This document shows positions 1-8,785 of a stretch of DNA of 50,685 nucleotides, one piece after another. The stretch is from contig JAIXLE010000098.1 of assembly GCA_026931725.1 (NCBI GenBank), forward strand, positions 1-50,685. The letters are read 5' to 3'. The position numbers and the translations under genes were made by a program. The DNA is from Bacteroidales bacterium (lineage in GTDB: Bacteria; Planctomycetota; Planctomycetia; Gemmatales; Gemmataceae). Numbering within the stretch: the stretch's first letter is position 1; every line of letters starts with the position of its first letter. The notes below the pieces were generated by a model. The model ran no database searches, was not told the origin of the DNA, and saw only the letters and a list, made by a program, of their open reading frames with translations.

Positions 1-2
1 CA

Positions 3-392
3 TTGGAACAGCCGAAACGCCTCTTCGGCGCGGCCCGAGCCATAGAGGAAAGCGGCACCCTGACCATTCTCGGTACGGCGCTGATTGAAACCAACTCCCG
101 GATGGACGATGTGATTTTCCAGGAGTTCAAAGGCACCGGCAACATGGAACTCGTTCTGGACCGTAAGCTCGCCGATCGCCGGATTTATCCCGCGATCGAC
201 CTCAGTGCCTCGGGCACTCGGAAGGAAGAACGCCTCCTTCCAGCGGAGATGCTCGAACAGATCCATCTGCTGCGCCGCAGTTTGCTCCAAATGCGGCCCG
301 CCGAAGCGATGGAATCTCTGGTCAAGCAACTCGGGAAACACACAACCAACGCAGAATTCCTGATGACCGTATCGAAATTCATCAAGAGCTAA
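3..392 (+). CDS. rho: Transcription termination factor Rho, C-terminal part (5' end outside the window)
   Basis: This is the last ~129 residues of Rho, the hexameric RNA-dependent ATPase that terminates transcription. The sequence shows the conserved C-terminal core: [14 protein letters not shown], then [42 protein letters not shown] and SGTRKEE. These segments carry the R-loop and arginine-finger region of the RecA-like domain. The start of the gene, including the RNA-binding cold-shock domain and Walker A, lies upstream of base 1, so the apparent TTG at base 3 is not the true start. The gene ends in TAA ten bases before the stop codon of the convergent next gene. The family assignment is very secure. 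Confidence 0.96.
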   Translation: MEQPKRLFGAARAIEESGTLTILGTALIETNSRMDDVIFQEFKGTGNMELVLDRKLADRRIYPAIDLSASGTRKEERLLPAEMLEQIHLLRRSLLQMRPAEAMESLVKQLGKHTTNAEFLMTVSKFIKS

Positions 393-402
393 TTTCGTTC
401 AC

Positions 403-1740
403 TCAGCGACCGGATCGCACGAAGAATCGCAAGGACGATTCCCCGGTTCCGATACGACATTCCGTGTCGAAACGGAACGCCCGCAGCACCTGGGCCGCTT
501 GCTCCGCTTCCGCTCGTGTGGCCACACTGACGAGTTTCCGATTGCTGGTATCGAGTAGTTCCCACTGGCCCGAACTGCGTTCCACAATCCGCAAATGATC
601 GACCGAGAACCGATAGCCGATTACCCCGAATGGTTCGCGTGCCGGTGCCGCCCCGTTGACCAGGAAGAACGTCAAGCCAGCAACCTGACAATACCCGGTG
701 AATCGCCCGTCACGAACGGCGCGCAGAGCGGCCCGTGCCGTCAATTCCGCGGAGCCGAACGCGGCCACGATGTCCGGCCCTTGTGCCAGCACCCAAGTTC
801 CGGCTTGCTTGCGGACTTCCACTTGATGGGGATGGATGGTGAGCTGTTCGCCGAGATAACCGACTCCGGGGACCGCAATGCCGGTGCGTTGCAGATTGCG
901 TTCCTGAGCCAGCGTGACAATGGAAGCCAGAGAATCGTTTCCGCCGCGAGAACCGATCACGGGCGGACCCGCGAACAGGAACGCCGCCGCCGGGTTGGGG
1001 AACCCCGCAAAACTGAGCCGATTGAAACCATACCGTTTGGCCACCGCAACCGCTTGGTGCGCATCGGCTTGTGAAACGCCGAAATTCAGCAAGATGTTCT
1101 CACGATCACGGACCACCCAGGTGCCACGCATCTGTTCCGCTTTGAGGGAAGACAGATCCACGGGTAGCCAAATCCGCGGGGCGGTCGCCCATGGGGACGG
1201 GGCACCATCCACTAATCCATATTCCACGACGACACGCGGCGATCCGATGCGACCCCACTGGTTCGCCCGGAGCCCCCGCATGGCCCGGAGAGCCTCTTGC
1301 GCGGTTTCCCGATCGTCGCCGAAATCGTGCAGTAACCGAGAACCGGCGAGCAGTTGCCAGCTACCAGCTTGCCGGCGGAGCAGGACGTTTGATGGGTCGA
1401 TTGTGAAAAGATTTTCGGCTTGAGGAAGCGGAATCGTGGGATCGCCAGTCGGTGAACCACTGACGGCCGGGGTGCCGCTTTGGGCGGGTGTCACAGCTTG
1501 CGGTGCGGTCGGCGTTTGTGCGGGCATCGGTGCTTGCGCGGCGGGTTGGCCCGTGCGCAAGGGCGGCAAGGGGCGTATTTCCCCTGGACGCAAGGGCGGC
1601 GCTTCGCCGGGGAAGAATCGCGGCGGCGGTTGCGGGCCATCGGGGAAGAACCGCGGTCGGGTTGGTGTGCCCTCCGCGAAAAGGAATCCACTTGTCAGCA
1701 ACACCGAAACCGCTGGAACCGTGACTAGAAAGCGGTTCAT
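403..1740 (-). CDS. Secreted protein with four degenerate ~60-residue W-containing repeats
   Basis: I do not recognise a named family. The start chosen is ATG at 1740, 8 bases after an AGGAG ribosome site; the upstream GTG at 1746 is too close to that site. An N-terminal signal peptide (about residues 1-23) is followed by a proline-rich linker to about residue 110. The rest is four copies of a ~60-residue unit at roughly 117-177, 198-258, 305-365 and 383-443. Each copy has a short strand, a G-x-W-x-L/V signature (SWQLL, TWVVR, TWVLA, QWELL), a central F or V, an Ala-rich helix (ARAALRAV, AEQAAQVLRAF) and a final strand. The protein is probably extracytoplasmic and may bind surface polymers. 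It is divergent from the polysaccharide-export lipoprotein at 2017, which suggests an envelope role by context only. Confidence 0.72.
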   Translation of the reverse strand: MNRFLVTVPAVSVLLTSGFLFAEGTPTRPRFFPDGPQPPPRFFPGEAPPLRPGEIRPLPPLRTGQPAAQAPMPAQTPTAPQAVTPAQSGTPAVSGSPTGDPTIPLPQAENLFTIDPSNVLLRRQAGSWQLLAGSRLLHDFGDDRETAQEALRAMRGLRANQWGRIGSPRVVVEYGLVDGAPSPWATAPRIWLPVDLSSLKAEQMRGTWVVRDRENILLNFGVSQADAHQAVAVAKRYGFNRLSFAGFPNPAAAFLFAGPPVIGSRGGNDSLASIVTLAQERNLQRTGIAVPGVGYLGEQLTIHPHQVEVRKQAGTWVLAQGPDIVAAFGSAELTARAALRAVRDGRFTGYCQVAGLTFFLVNGAAPAREPFGVIGYRFSVDHLRIVERSSGQWELLDTSNRKLVSVATRAEAEQAAQVLRAFRFDTECRIGTGESSLRFFVRSGR

Positions 1741-2016
1741 TCCCACATCTCCTGATTCCCTGCAGAATCGCCCGTATTCCTACTGTCGGATGCTGGGAAT
1801 ACCTCTCTGTACCGATTGTGCGGATTGTGGCGAATATCGAGACTTGACTCCCTGCTCCTACGGGTGGCCCTGGGTAAAATGCAGGGAACATATCGAATAA
1901 TAACATTGCAGCCCGTGTTCCTGGGATACCGATAACTCCGGTTGAACCCGTAGGTCGAGACAAATTTCGACCGATGGTTTCTCACAAGACCGGAGCGCGA
2001 ACCCCGGAGAACGGCC

Positions 2017-2916
2017 ATGCGGCGGTTACGATGTGATAGACGATGGGTGACATTGCTACTGCTCGGCGGACTCGGGTTCGGCGCGATCGGCTGTGTCCAT
2101 ACGACCGGGCACATGCAACATGAACCGATTGCGATGGTGCCGCCTCCGGGGGCCGTGCCGCGTGAACTCGAAAAAGTCACGCTACCGGAATACGTCATCG
2201 AGCCGCCCGATGTGCTGCGGATCGAAGCCGTGATTCGGGTGCCGGACGAAAAAGACCCCACCAAGCCCACCGACCAATTGCGGAGCCTGCCGATTCAGCC
2301 CGTGTTCGGGGAATATCAGGTGCGGCCCGATGGCACGGTGTTCCTGGGGGTCTACGGTTCCGTGCCGGTCGCCGGGTACACGCTGCGGCAAGCCGCATCC
2401 GCCATTCGGGAATCGTTGTCCAAACAGGTCTTCGCCGATGCGGACGGGCTGAACCCAGAATTTTTGCTCGTGATTCTGGATGTAACCCAGTACAATAGTA
2501 AACGCTATTATGTTATCTTCGACGGCGGCGGGGCGGGGGAGCAAGTCTTCCCGTTCCCGATCACGGGGAGCGAAACCGTCCTGGATGCGATTGGGAATGT
2601 CCAAGGATTGCCCGTTGTGGCCTCGAAGCGGAATATCTGGATTGCCCGGCGTTGCCCGAACCCAGCGGGGCAACTCGATCAGATTCTTCCCGTGGACTGG
2701 ATCGGCATTACCCAGCATGGAATGACGGCCACGAACTACCAGATCATGCCGGGTGACCGGGTCTATGTGAAGGCCCAACGACTCGTGACGATCGACACCG
2801 CCCTGGCCCGCATCTTATCACCTGTGGAACGGATCTTCGGCATCACCCTGTTGGGTGCGACGACCGTGAATCAGATCAAGGGACGCGGCTTCGGCTTCGG
2901 TAACAACGGTCAATAA
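2017..2916 (+). CDS. Wza/KpsD-type polysaccharide biosynthesis/export lipoprotein
   Basis: This protein is predicted to act in the outer envelope, exporting exopolysaccharide. It has a basic N-terminus, a hydrophobic core and a plausible lipobox (AIGC, Cys at about 26). A Poly_export domain follows, containing EYVIEPPDVLRIEA and then a VRPDGTVFLGVYGSVPVAGYT segment, the typical first lobe. The TGSETVLDAIGNVQGLP segment with later YQIMPGDRVYVKA is an SLBB-like lobe. At 299 residues it is short compared with Wza, as is common for planctomycete versions with few SLBB repeats. ATG at 2017 follows a GGAGA site. The CpsD-like and ExeA-like ATPase genes near 16-18 kb could be functional partners, but they are not in the same operon. 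Confidence 0.85.
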   Translation: MRRLRCDRRWVTLLLLGGLGFGAIGCVHTTGHMQHEPIAMVPPPGAVPRELEKVTLPEYVIEPPDVLRIEAVIRVPDEKDPTKPTDQLRSLPIQPVFGEYQVRPDGTVFLGVYGSVPVAGYTLRQAASAIRESLSKQVFADADGLNPEFLLVILDVTQYNSKRYYVIFDGGGAGEQVFPFPITGSETVLDAIGNVQGLPVVASKRNIWIARRCPNPAGQLDQILPVDWIGITQHGMTATNYQIMPGDRVYVKAQRLVTIDTALARILSPVERIFGITLLGATTVNQIKGRGFGFGNNGQ

Positions 2917-2928
2917 TCCGTCAAGAGT

Positions 2929-2951
2929 CCTCACCGCACGCAGCGGTGAGG
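2929..2951 (+). terminator. Intergenic hairpin after the export lipoprotein gene
   Basis: A perfect 9-bp stem (CCTCACCGC / GCGGTGAGG) with a 5-base loop lies 12 bases after the stop of the Wza-like gene and just before the next gene. There is no T-run after it, so it may be an intercistronic stem that stabilises or attenuates the message rather than a strict intrinsic terminator. Confidence 0.45.
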
Positions 2952-2994
2952 GTTCCTGGTGCGGAGATCCGCGACGAACCCCGGAGGGATGACC

Positions 2995-3642
2995 ATGACA
3001 CGTTGGATACTTGGACTCATGTTGATGATGGGGTTCCACTCCGGTTTTGCGTCGGCTCAGTATATGAATAGCGGGATGCCTGGCAACTTTAACGGTTCCA
3101 TGAATCCGGGATATTCTTACGGGTCGATGAACTTCCGCAATGGGCCGGTGGTGCCGCTCGGTTATACACCCGGTGTCGGAGCGGGAACGATGCCACCGTT
3201 GAGCCCCTATCTGAACTTGGCACGCGGGGGGAGTCCGGCGGTGAATTACTTTTATGGTGTCCGCCCCTGGCAGGCCGCGAATAACTTCCAACGGAACGCC
3301 GCCATGGCCGCCCCGATGCTAAGCTACAGCCAAGCCCGAACTGGTTTTATCCCGTTTGCGGGTAACCCCACCGGAGAACCGCTGGAACTTCCCCCGGCGG
3401 GCCAACCCGTGACGCTGTCGTCTTCCGGTCATCCCGTCGTTTATGGCAACCGTTTTGGCACGATGGCTGGCGGCTACCCCGGAACAGGCTTCGGAAGCGG
3501 AGGCGGGTCGAACCGTTCGGGGATCTTCTCGAACACGCCGCCCCAAGCCTTCAATCGTACAGGGGGGCAATCCGGTGCGGGTTCCCGTTCCGGTTCGGGT
3601 TCCCGTTCCGGCTCGGGCTCCACAATACCTCGTAGTCGTTGA
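2995..3642 (+). CDS. Secreted Gly/Ser/Asn-rich protein of unknown function
   Basis: No family is recognised. The best start is ATG at 2995, six bases after a GGAGGG site; ATG at 2989 overlaps that site. The first ~21 residues (MTRWILGLMLMMGFHSGFASA) form a clear signal peptide with an Ala-x-Ala cleavage site. The mature part is rich in Gly, Asn, Tyr, Pro and Met (MNSGMPGNFNGSMNPGYSYGSMN near its start) and ends in an Arg-Ser-Gly repeat tail of alternating GSRSGS units. The composition suggests a flexible or surface-associated polypeptide. It sits between the export lipoprotein and another secreted low-complexity protein in the same direction, so the three may be co-expressed. Confidence 0.65.
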   Translation: MTRWILGLMLMMGFHSGFASAQYMNSGMPGNFNGSMNPGYSYGSMNFRNGPVVPLGYTPGVGAGTMPPLSPYLNLARGGSPAVNYFYGVRPWQAANNFQRNAAMAAPMLSYSQARTGFIPFAGNPTGEPLELPPAGQPVTLSSSGHPVVYGNRFGTMAGGYPGTGFGSGGGSNRSGIFSNTPPQAFNRTGGQSGAGSRSGSGSRSGSGSTIPRSR

Positions 3643-3711
3643 TCGTGACGGTGTGAAGGGATTCACCCACCCCGGCAGTCACCGGGGCGGAACCACCGAA
3701 GGATCGGAACC

Positions 3712-5343
3712 GTGGATACATACATTGCACTCTCTCGACTCTCCGTGACCCGGCACCTGTTTCCGGCGATCGGGATGGGGTTGGCCTTAGCTTCACTGAG
3801 TTCCGCACAAGAGGCCGTCACACCGGCGGCGCGTTTGCGGGTGGCTCAACCCGTGGAAGCGGTTCTCCCCGTAGCGCGGGGAGTTTACCCCGATGCGCCC
3901 GTGTCTGGCTTCGCTCCCGTGCCCGCCGCGTCCGCGACGTTTTCGGATCGTGTCGCCCGTCTCTTTTCCACGGCAACTTCCACAACTCCCGCTCCATCCT
4001 CAACAATTCCCCCGACCACGGAGAGCCCCTCGGGGCCGTTCGGCTGGGGTCTGCTCCCCTCCGCGCTCGCTCCGGGAGACAGCCCGGCACCCGCTGGTAC
4101 ACCCATGATGCCCACCGGCCCCGCACGGGGAGACAGCCCGGCACCTGCTCCAACGCCGACCACGTTTCCGGTGTCCATTAGCCGAACGATGAATCAAATT
4201 CAATCGAACATCTTTCCGCCATCAAACTCGGTGCCGCCGAAATTCGATGGGGGATGGAATCCCTTTGCGGCTGACCCTGCCCCGGCACCCAAAGGGAACA
4301 CGCCACCGGCAGCAACACCAGCCACACCCCCAGTCGCTCCGGTTCCCGTGGCGCTGCCCGCGGTGATGAATCCGACGACATTCGCCACGCCACCCGCTTA
4401 TCGTTGGTATGGCTGGGGAACGACCGTCCCCGGAGCGAATCCGTATGCCCCGGCTGGCAAGTCTCCCCAAGGTTCCGCCAGTTGGTATTCGCAGTCCCGC
4501 GCCACGCCGGGAGCGTTTCCCGATCAGATGGCGGTGGTGCCAGCATCTCCGAATCCGCTGAGTCCGCCCGTGTATGCCAGCCAACCCCAACCGCGTGAGG
4601 AACAGAAGCCATTCCGTGCCGCGACTCGGCGAAGTGATCTGATCGCCACGCCGCCCGTATCGTCGCCGACTTCGGCCCCGGCCCCAGATCCGATGCCATC
4701 GGAAATGTCCGCGCCGCCTGTGCTGCGATCCGCCCCCCCTGTGTCGCAGCCTGCGCCGCCCGTGCCTCCAGCGTCGCAACCCGCGCCGCCTGTGCCTCGG
4801 CCTGTGCCGCCCGTGATGATGCCCACGCCCTATGTCGTCCAGACACAAATGCACGCATCACCACCGCCACCGCCGGAAACCCTGACGGCTCCGACTTCGA
4901 GTCCGCAACTGGTGCCGATCGCGGTTTCGCACAGTTCCACGCCGTCGCCGAGTGTGCCCGCTTCCCCCCGTGGAACCGTGTTGAATTGGAAGCCCGCAAC
5001 CCCGCTGTCGACACCTGGGAAGACAGAACAGGAACCCACTCGCCCTCTGGCATCGCCGCTGGCCCCGCCACGGGTTGAGATTGTCTCGAATCGTTCGCCG
5101 GAGCCTGCGCCTCTGCCCGTGAGAATTACCGTTTCCGCGGAGCAGATTCAGCGACTTGTGGCTGAAGCCTGCGCGGATTGGGTCCAGGATGTGGAAATCC
5201 ATCTCACGGGTTCCACGAAAATCGTGGTCCGATTCGCGGCCTTCTCGGAATCCCACGCCCACGCCGCCGCAGAGGCCGTTTCCCGGATTCCCGAACTGAA
5301 AGGGTTTGAAATCGGCTTCGAGGCCCGCGTGGCGAACCGCTGA
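3712..5343 (+). CDS. Secreted proline-rich protein with a BON-like C-terminal domain
   Basis: The start is GTG at 3712, preceded by an AAGGA site. A signal peptide is followed by a very long Pro/Ala/Thr/Ser-rich region (about residues 35-465). That region includes a duplicated GDSPAPA segment and tandem APPV/QPAPPVP units. The final ~75 residues fold differently: VRITVSAEQIQRLVAEAC, a strand VEIHLTG, KIVVRFAAFSE, then an Ala-rich helix HAHAAAEAVSRIPEL and a last strand. This helix-strand-strand-helix-strand pattern resembles a BON domain, which binds membranes or phospholipids. The architecture is that of a small globular domain on a disordered tether spanning the periplasm. The BON assignment is inference. 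Confidence 0.65.
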   Translation: MDTYIALSRLSVTRHLFPAIGMGLALASLSSAQEAVTPAARLRVAQPVEAVLPVARGVYPDAPVSGFAPVPAASATFSDRVARLFSTATSTTPAPSSTIPPTTESPSGPFGWGLLPSALAPGDSPAPAGTPMMPTGPARGDSPAPAPTPTTFPVSISRTMNQIQSNIFPPSNSVPPKFDGGWNPFAADPAPAPKGNTPPAATPATPPVAPVPVALPAVMNPTTFATPPAYRWYGWGTTVPGANPYAPAGKSPQGSASWYSQSRATPGAFPDQMAVVPASPNPLSPPVYASQPQPREEQKPFRAATRRSDLIATPPVSSPTSAPAPDPMPSEMSAPPVLRSAPPVSQPAPPVPPASQPAPPVPRPVPPVMMPTPYVVQTQMHASPPPPPETLTAPTSSPQLVPIAVSHSSTPSPSVPASPRGTVLNWKPATPLSTPGKTEQEPTRPLASPLAPPRVEIVSNRSPEPAPLPVRITVSAEQIQRLVAEACADWVQDVEIHLTGSTKIVVRFAAFSESHAHAAAEAVSRIPELKGFEIGFEARVANR

Positions 5344-5359
5344 TACGGAACCGTTCGAT

Positions 5360-5614
5360 TCACCGCCAACGCACGAGGAACGCACCATCTTCCTGGCAAA
5401 GGAATTCTCGATCATGAATGCCCAGTCGCTCTAACCGATCGAGTAGTTCCCGTGCGGCCATCAGATTCGTGAACGATTTGCTCTGCCAGTGAAGATACGG
5501 AAGTTCGGGTTCCTGTGCTGGAACCGTTTCCGTTTCCATTGGTGATGATGTCAGTACGTCGGTCGCCGCCAACGCCCACAACCCACCGAAGATCAAGGGA
5601 AGCCAGATGCTCAT
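5360..5614 (-). CDS. Small single-pass membrane protein, unknown function
   Basis: An 84-residue protein is read from ATG at 5614, nine bases after an AGGA site; an in-frame ATG at 5650 is an alternative. Residues 1-20 (MSIWLPLIFGGLWALAATDV) form a membrane anchor or signal sequence. A short linker and a ~45-residue domain (LMAARELLDRLERLGI, then FLCQEDGAFLVRW) follow. The helix-then-strand end weakly recalls the second half of the repeats in the secreted protein at 403-1740. The gene is convergent with the proline-rich gene and only 16 bases from its stop. Confidence 0.5.
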   Translation of the reverse strand: MSIWLPLIFGGLWALAATDVLTSSPMETETVPAQEPELPYLHWQSKSFTNLMAARELLDRLERLGIHDREFLCQEDGAFLVRWR

Positions 5615-5845
5615 TGCGGCGATCCTTCCGCGATTCACAGACTTGGGCAAGACTCCATGCAGACACTGTAATGGCTAATCGGCCAGAATGTGAAAAAAAG
5701 TCGCGGTGAAGCCGTCAAAATGACATCAGATATTTGCCGTGGGCTGAATTATCTGCTTGGGCAGGAATATTCGATCCGAAACACCCGGTCGGCCTGACCG
5801 AACCAGACCGGCCGATGACCTCATGGGTCGCCCCACCGGCACCGA

Positions 5846-6550
5846 TCAGGTGGGTTTATCGGCCTGTCTAAAGTGGGCACGGGCATCGTCGCGCACGAGC
5901 ATGAGCAGCCCCCACAACCCCGCCAACCCCGCCGGGATGCAGCAGATCGGGTCGACGTTCACCACCGAAACCAGGCAACCAAGGATTGCCAGACTGAAGC
6001 TGCGCCCCGTGAGCAGGCAGAGTCCGCCAATGAGTGTGAAAATGCTGGTTAGCGTTCCGATCAGATGAATCGGTCGCATGCTGGGGGTCCAGGCTTCCGC
6101 AAGGGCTTCTTCTTCTGGGGTCAGGGGGGCATCTGGCCCCAATAGTTTTTCCTGCTGATCTTCCGGCACATTGGCGTTCCGTTTCGTTTCCGCCAGGGCA
6201 CCGGCTGCGCGAATCTGTAAGACTCGCATCCGGGCGAACTCCAAATCCGAGCCCGGTTTGAACGCGAACATCAAGCTGAGGTAGCCGTTCACCAGCGTGC
6301 CAGCGAGCCCGAATAGCAACAGCGCCAGCGCGGGACCGAACAACTGTTTCGGAACCGCCAGCACTTTGCGTCCTGGCGTAGGGCGCACGGGCACACCGGG
6401 TGAGCCATCGGCATTGCGGGGGATGTGGAAAGCCCCCTGGCATTCCGTACAGGAAACAGACCGCCCCACCGCTTCCGAGGGAATCGCCAGCGTCTGCTGA
6501 CAGTGTGGGCACATGATCCGAGCGTGAGCCGGTTCCGGGTGATTCATCAT
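5846..6550 (-). CDS. Zinc-ribbon membrane protein
   Basis: The N-terminus holds a zinc ribbon with two CxxC pairs (CPHCQQTLAIP and SCTECQGAFHIP), the form seen in many planctomycete membrane proteins. A hydrophobic helix (FGPALALLLFGLAGTLVNGYL) follows, then a soluble stretch of ~60 residues with an acidic, proline-containing segment. Two further hydrophobic segments (LIGTLTSIFTLIGGLCLL and a Cys/Pro/Gly-rich final one) close the protein. It is predicted to be an inner-membrane protein with a cytoplasmic zinc ribbon. The role is unknown. ATG at 6550 or the adjacent ATG at 6547 could be the start. Confidence 0.7.
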   Translation of the reverse strand: MMNHPEPAHARIMCPHCQQTLAIPSEAVGRSVSCTECQGAFHIPRNADGSPGVPVRPTPGRKVLAVPKQLFGPALALLLFGLAGTLVNGYLSLMFAFKPGSDLEFARMRVLQIRAAGALAETKRNANVPEDQQEKLLGPDAPLTPEEEALAEAWTPSMRPIHLIGTLTSIFTLIGGLCLLTGRSFSLAILGCLVSVVNVDPICCIPAGLAGLWGLLMLVRDDARAHFRQADKPT

Positions 6551-6637
6551 ACCTGCAATCTACGACCTGGGGTGGATCGGCTACAATGGGTGAAAATCTC
6601 AGACCCACCCCACCAGGACTTTTTCCCCAGACATTCT

Positions 6638-8557
6638 ATGGCATACCGTCTCGCTTGGGCCGTATTTACGGTCATCATCAGTTTCGGGGTTTTGCCGGTT
6701 GATTTACACGCGGCCAAACCGTCTCCCGTTTTGGAGCGGATGCGAAAAGATCTGTTCTTCCTCGCTGGCCCCGAGTGTGCGGGGCGGGGGGTTTCTGGTC
6801 CGGGCATTCAGAAGGCAGCCGACCACATCGCGGCGGAATTCCAGGCGGCGGGGCTGAAACCTGCTGGGAAAGAAGGTTCATACTTCCAACCCTTCACGAT
6901 CACCGGCTCCCCCCAACTCGGCACCCCGAACACGCTGACGCTGACCAACCCGGATGGCCAGAAACGTGAACTCACCTACGGCCAGGACTTCACCCCAACC
7001 GGATTGACGAAACCGGGAAAACTCGATGCGGAACTCGTATTCGCGGGGTACGGCATCACGGCGGAGAAGCCCGCTTACGACGATTATGCGGGTCTGAAAG
7101 TCGCGGGAAAATGGGTCATCGTGCTGCGGAAATCCCCGAATGCCGGCGACCCACACGGGCCATTCACGCAAGAGCAGCAATCGCTCGCCACCAAGGCCGC
7201 CAATGCTCGGAAGCACGGAGCCGCGGGCATCATCTTCGTCAGCCATTTTTCGGATGGGAAAGATGATCCTCTCATGGATTTCCGCTACGCCGCGGGTGTC
7301 TCGGCGGAACTTCCCGCCCTGCACATGAAGCGGAGCATCCTGGCGCAACTGCTAGCCCGTGAGAAGAAGATTCTCAAGGATCTGGAAACTGGCATCGACG
7401 AGGATTTGAAGCCACGCAGTTGCCCGTTGCCGGGGTGGAAAGCGAACGCGGTGGTGAGTGTGGTGCGTCCAAAAATTCCCGCGAAAAATGTTGTCGGCGT
7501 GTGGGAAGGCGGCGGCCCACTGGCAGAGGAAACCGTGGTGATCGGTGCCCATTACGACCACCTGGGCACCGGCGAATATGGCAGCCTCGGTGGCCCATCC
7601 GCCAAGGGGGTTGTCCACTACGGCGCGGATGACAACGCTTCGGGGACAACCGGCCTGATCGAACTGGCTCGCCGTTTCGGAGCCAGCGGTCAGCACACCG
7701 GCCGGCGGATTGTCTTTATCGCCTTCAGCGGGGAGGAAATTGCCCTACTCGGTTCCCGGCACTACGTCGAACACCCGTTATTCCCACTCGATAAGACCGT
7801 ATTCATGCTGAACATGGACATGATTGGTCGCGTCACACCCGTCGAGAGCGATGCCCCAGCGGCAGCTCCCGGCAAAACGGACTCTGACAAAAAGGACACC
7901 GGCAAAGCGGACTCTGACAAAAAGGTCATGCGTGACCGGCTCGTGATTTATGGCACCGGCACGGCCAAGGGGTTGGATGCGTTCGTCGATCAAGCCGCGC
8001 GGCCATTCGATTTCCAATTGTTGAAAGTCCCCGGCGGCACTGGCCCCAGCGATCATGACAGCTTTTACCGCAAGAAGATTCCCGTCTTGTTCTTCTTCAC
8101 CGGCACGCACCGGGATTATCACCGGCCCTCGGACACGCCGGATAAGATCAATCTTCCGGGTATGATGAAAGTGATTGATCTGGTGGAAGTGGCCGCTCGG
8201 CATTTCGCCGTGGTGCCGCAATCTCCGCAGTACCTCGTCACCCAAGGCGGTTGGTCCGACCCGACCGACCCGAACCCGCGTCCGGGCCGGATGAACATGC
8301 CCAAACTCGGGGTCATGCCCGGCAACTACGAGGCCACGGATGGCGGCGTTCTGGTCGATGATGTGACCCCCGGCGGCGCGGCCGAGAAGGGTGGCATCCG
8401 CAAAGGCGATGTCATCATTGCCATCGCCGGGAAGCCGGTCCAGAACATCGGCGGCTACATGAATGCCATGTCCACGCAGAAGGCGGGCAAAGCCATCCCG
8501 GTCATCGTGCTGCGCAAAAAGGACAAGATCACCGTGCAGGTCACACCGACTCCGTGA
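6638..8557 (+). CDS. M28-family zinc metallopeptidase with PA and PDZ domains
   Basis: This is an exported peptidase of the aminopeptidase Y/S type. The first ~25 residues are a signal peptide, and the start is ATG at 6638. A PA-like domain (about 120-270: LVFAGYGI, YAGLKVAGKWVIVLR) is inserted before the catalytic core. The M28 zinc site is complete: AHYDHLG (His305), GADDNASG (Asp331), SGEEIALLGS (Glu366/367), NMDMIGR (Asp394) and TGTHRDYHRPSD (His495). A 30-base direct repeat at 7871-7925 encodes two GK(T/A)DSDKK units in a charged insert. A C-terminal PDZ domain (about 555-639, GVLVDDVTPGGAAEKGG) may recruit substrate or regulate the enzyme. It probably degrades peptides in the periplasm or outside the cell. 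Confidence 0.9.
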   Translation: MAYRLAWAVFTVIISFGVLPVDLHAAKPSPVLERMRKDLFFLAGPECAGRGVSGPGIQKAADHIAAEFQAAGLKPAGKEGSYFQPFTITGSPQLGTPNTLTLTNPDGQKRELTYGQDFTPTGLTKPGKLDAELVFAGYGITAEKPAYDDYAGLKVAGKWVIVLRKSPNAGDPHGPFTQEQQSLATKAANARKHGAAGIIFVSHFSDGKDDPLMDFRYAAGVSAELPALHMKRSILAQLLAREKKILKDLETGIDEDLKPRSCPLPGWKANAVVSVVRPKIPAKNVVGVWEGGGPLAEETVVIGAHYDHLGTGEYGSLGGPSAKGVVHYGADDNASGTTGLIELARRFGASGQHTGRRIVFIAFSGEEIALLGSRHYVEHPLFPLDKTVFMLNMDMIGRVTPVESDAPAAAPGKTDSDKKDTGKADSDKKVMRDRLVIYGTGTAKGLDAFVDQAARPFDFQLLKVPGGTGPSDHDSFYRKKIPVLFFFTGTHRDYHRPSDTPDKINLPGMMKVIDLVEVAARHFAVVPQSPQYLVTQGGWSDPTDPNPRPGRMNMPKLGVMPGNYEATDGGVLVDDVTPGGAAEKGGIRKGDVIIAIAGKPVQNIGGYMNAMSTQKAGKAIPVIVLRKKDKITVQVTPTP

Positions 8558-8785
8558 GTGACGGGGCATTGTCACTGATCGGGATTGTGACCCGCGACCC
8601 ACGATCCCGAGCGGCGTAAGGTAACGAGACACCCACTGACACGGTTTTGAGAAAATCCGGCAAAAGATGCTTGTTTCCCGCGGCAATCGGAACTACCATC
8701 AACAACGGTATGGGCTATGGGTCAACCGTGACACATAAATACATTCTGGTGCAAGATGCCGTAGTCCCGGTTCGCTGGAGGCACA

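Noticed and set aside
3670-3687. A CCCCGG/CCGGGG stem before the proline-rich gene
   Set aside because: A 6-bp GC stem is expected by chance at this base composition.
5835-5857. A CCCACC/GGTGGG hairpin at the end of the zinc-ribbon gene
   Set aside because: The stem is only 6 bp and overlaps the coding end; too weak to call a terminator.
7871-7925. A 30-base direct repeat resembling a CRISPR unit
   Set aside because: Only two copies, in frame inside the M28 peptidase gene, encoding GK(T/A)DSDKK; it is a small coding duplication.
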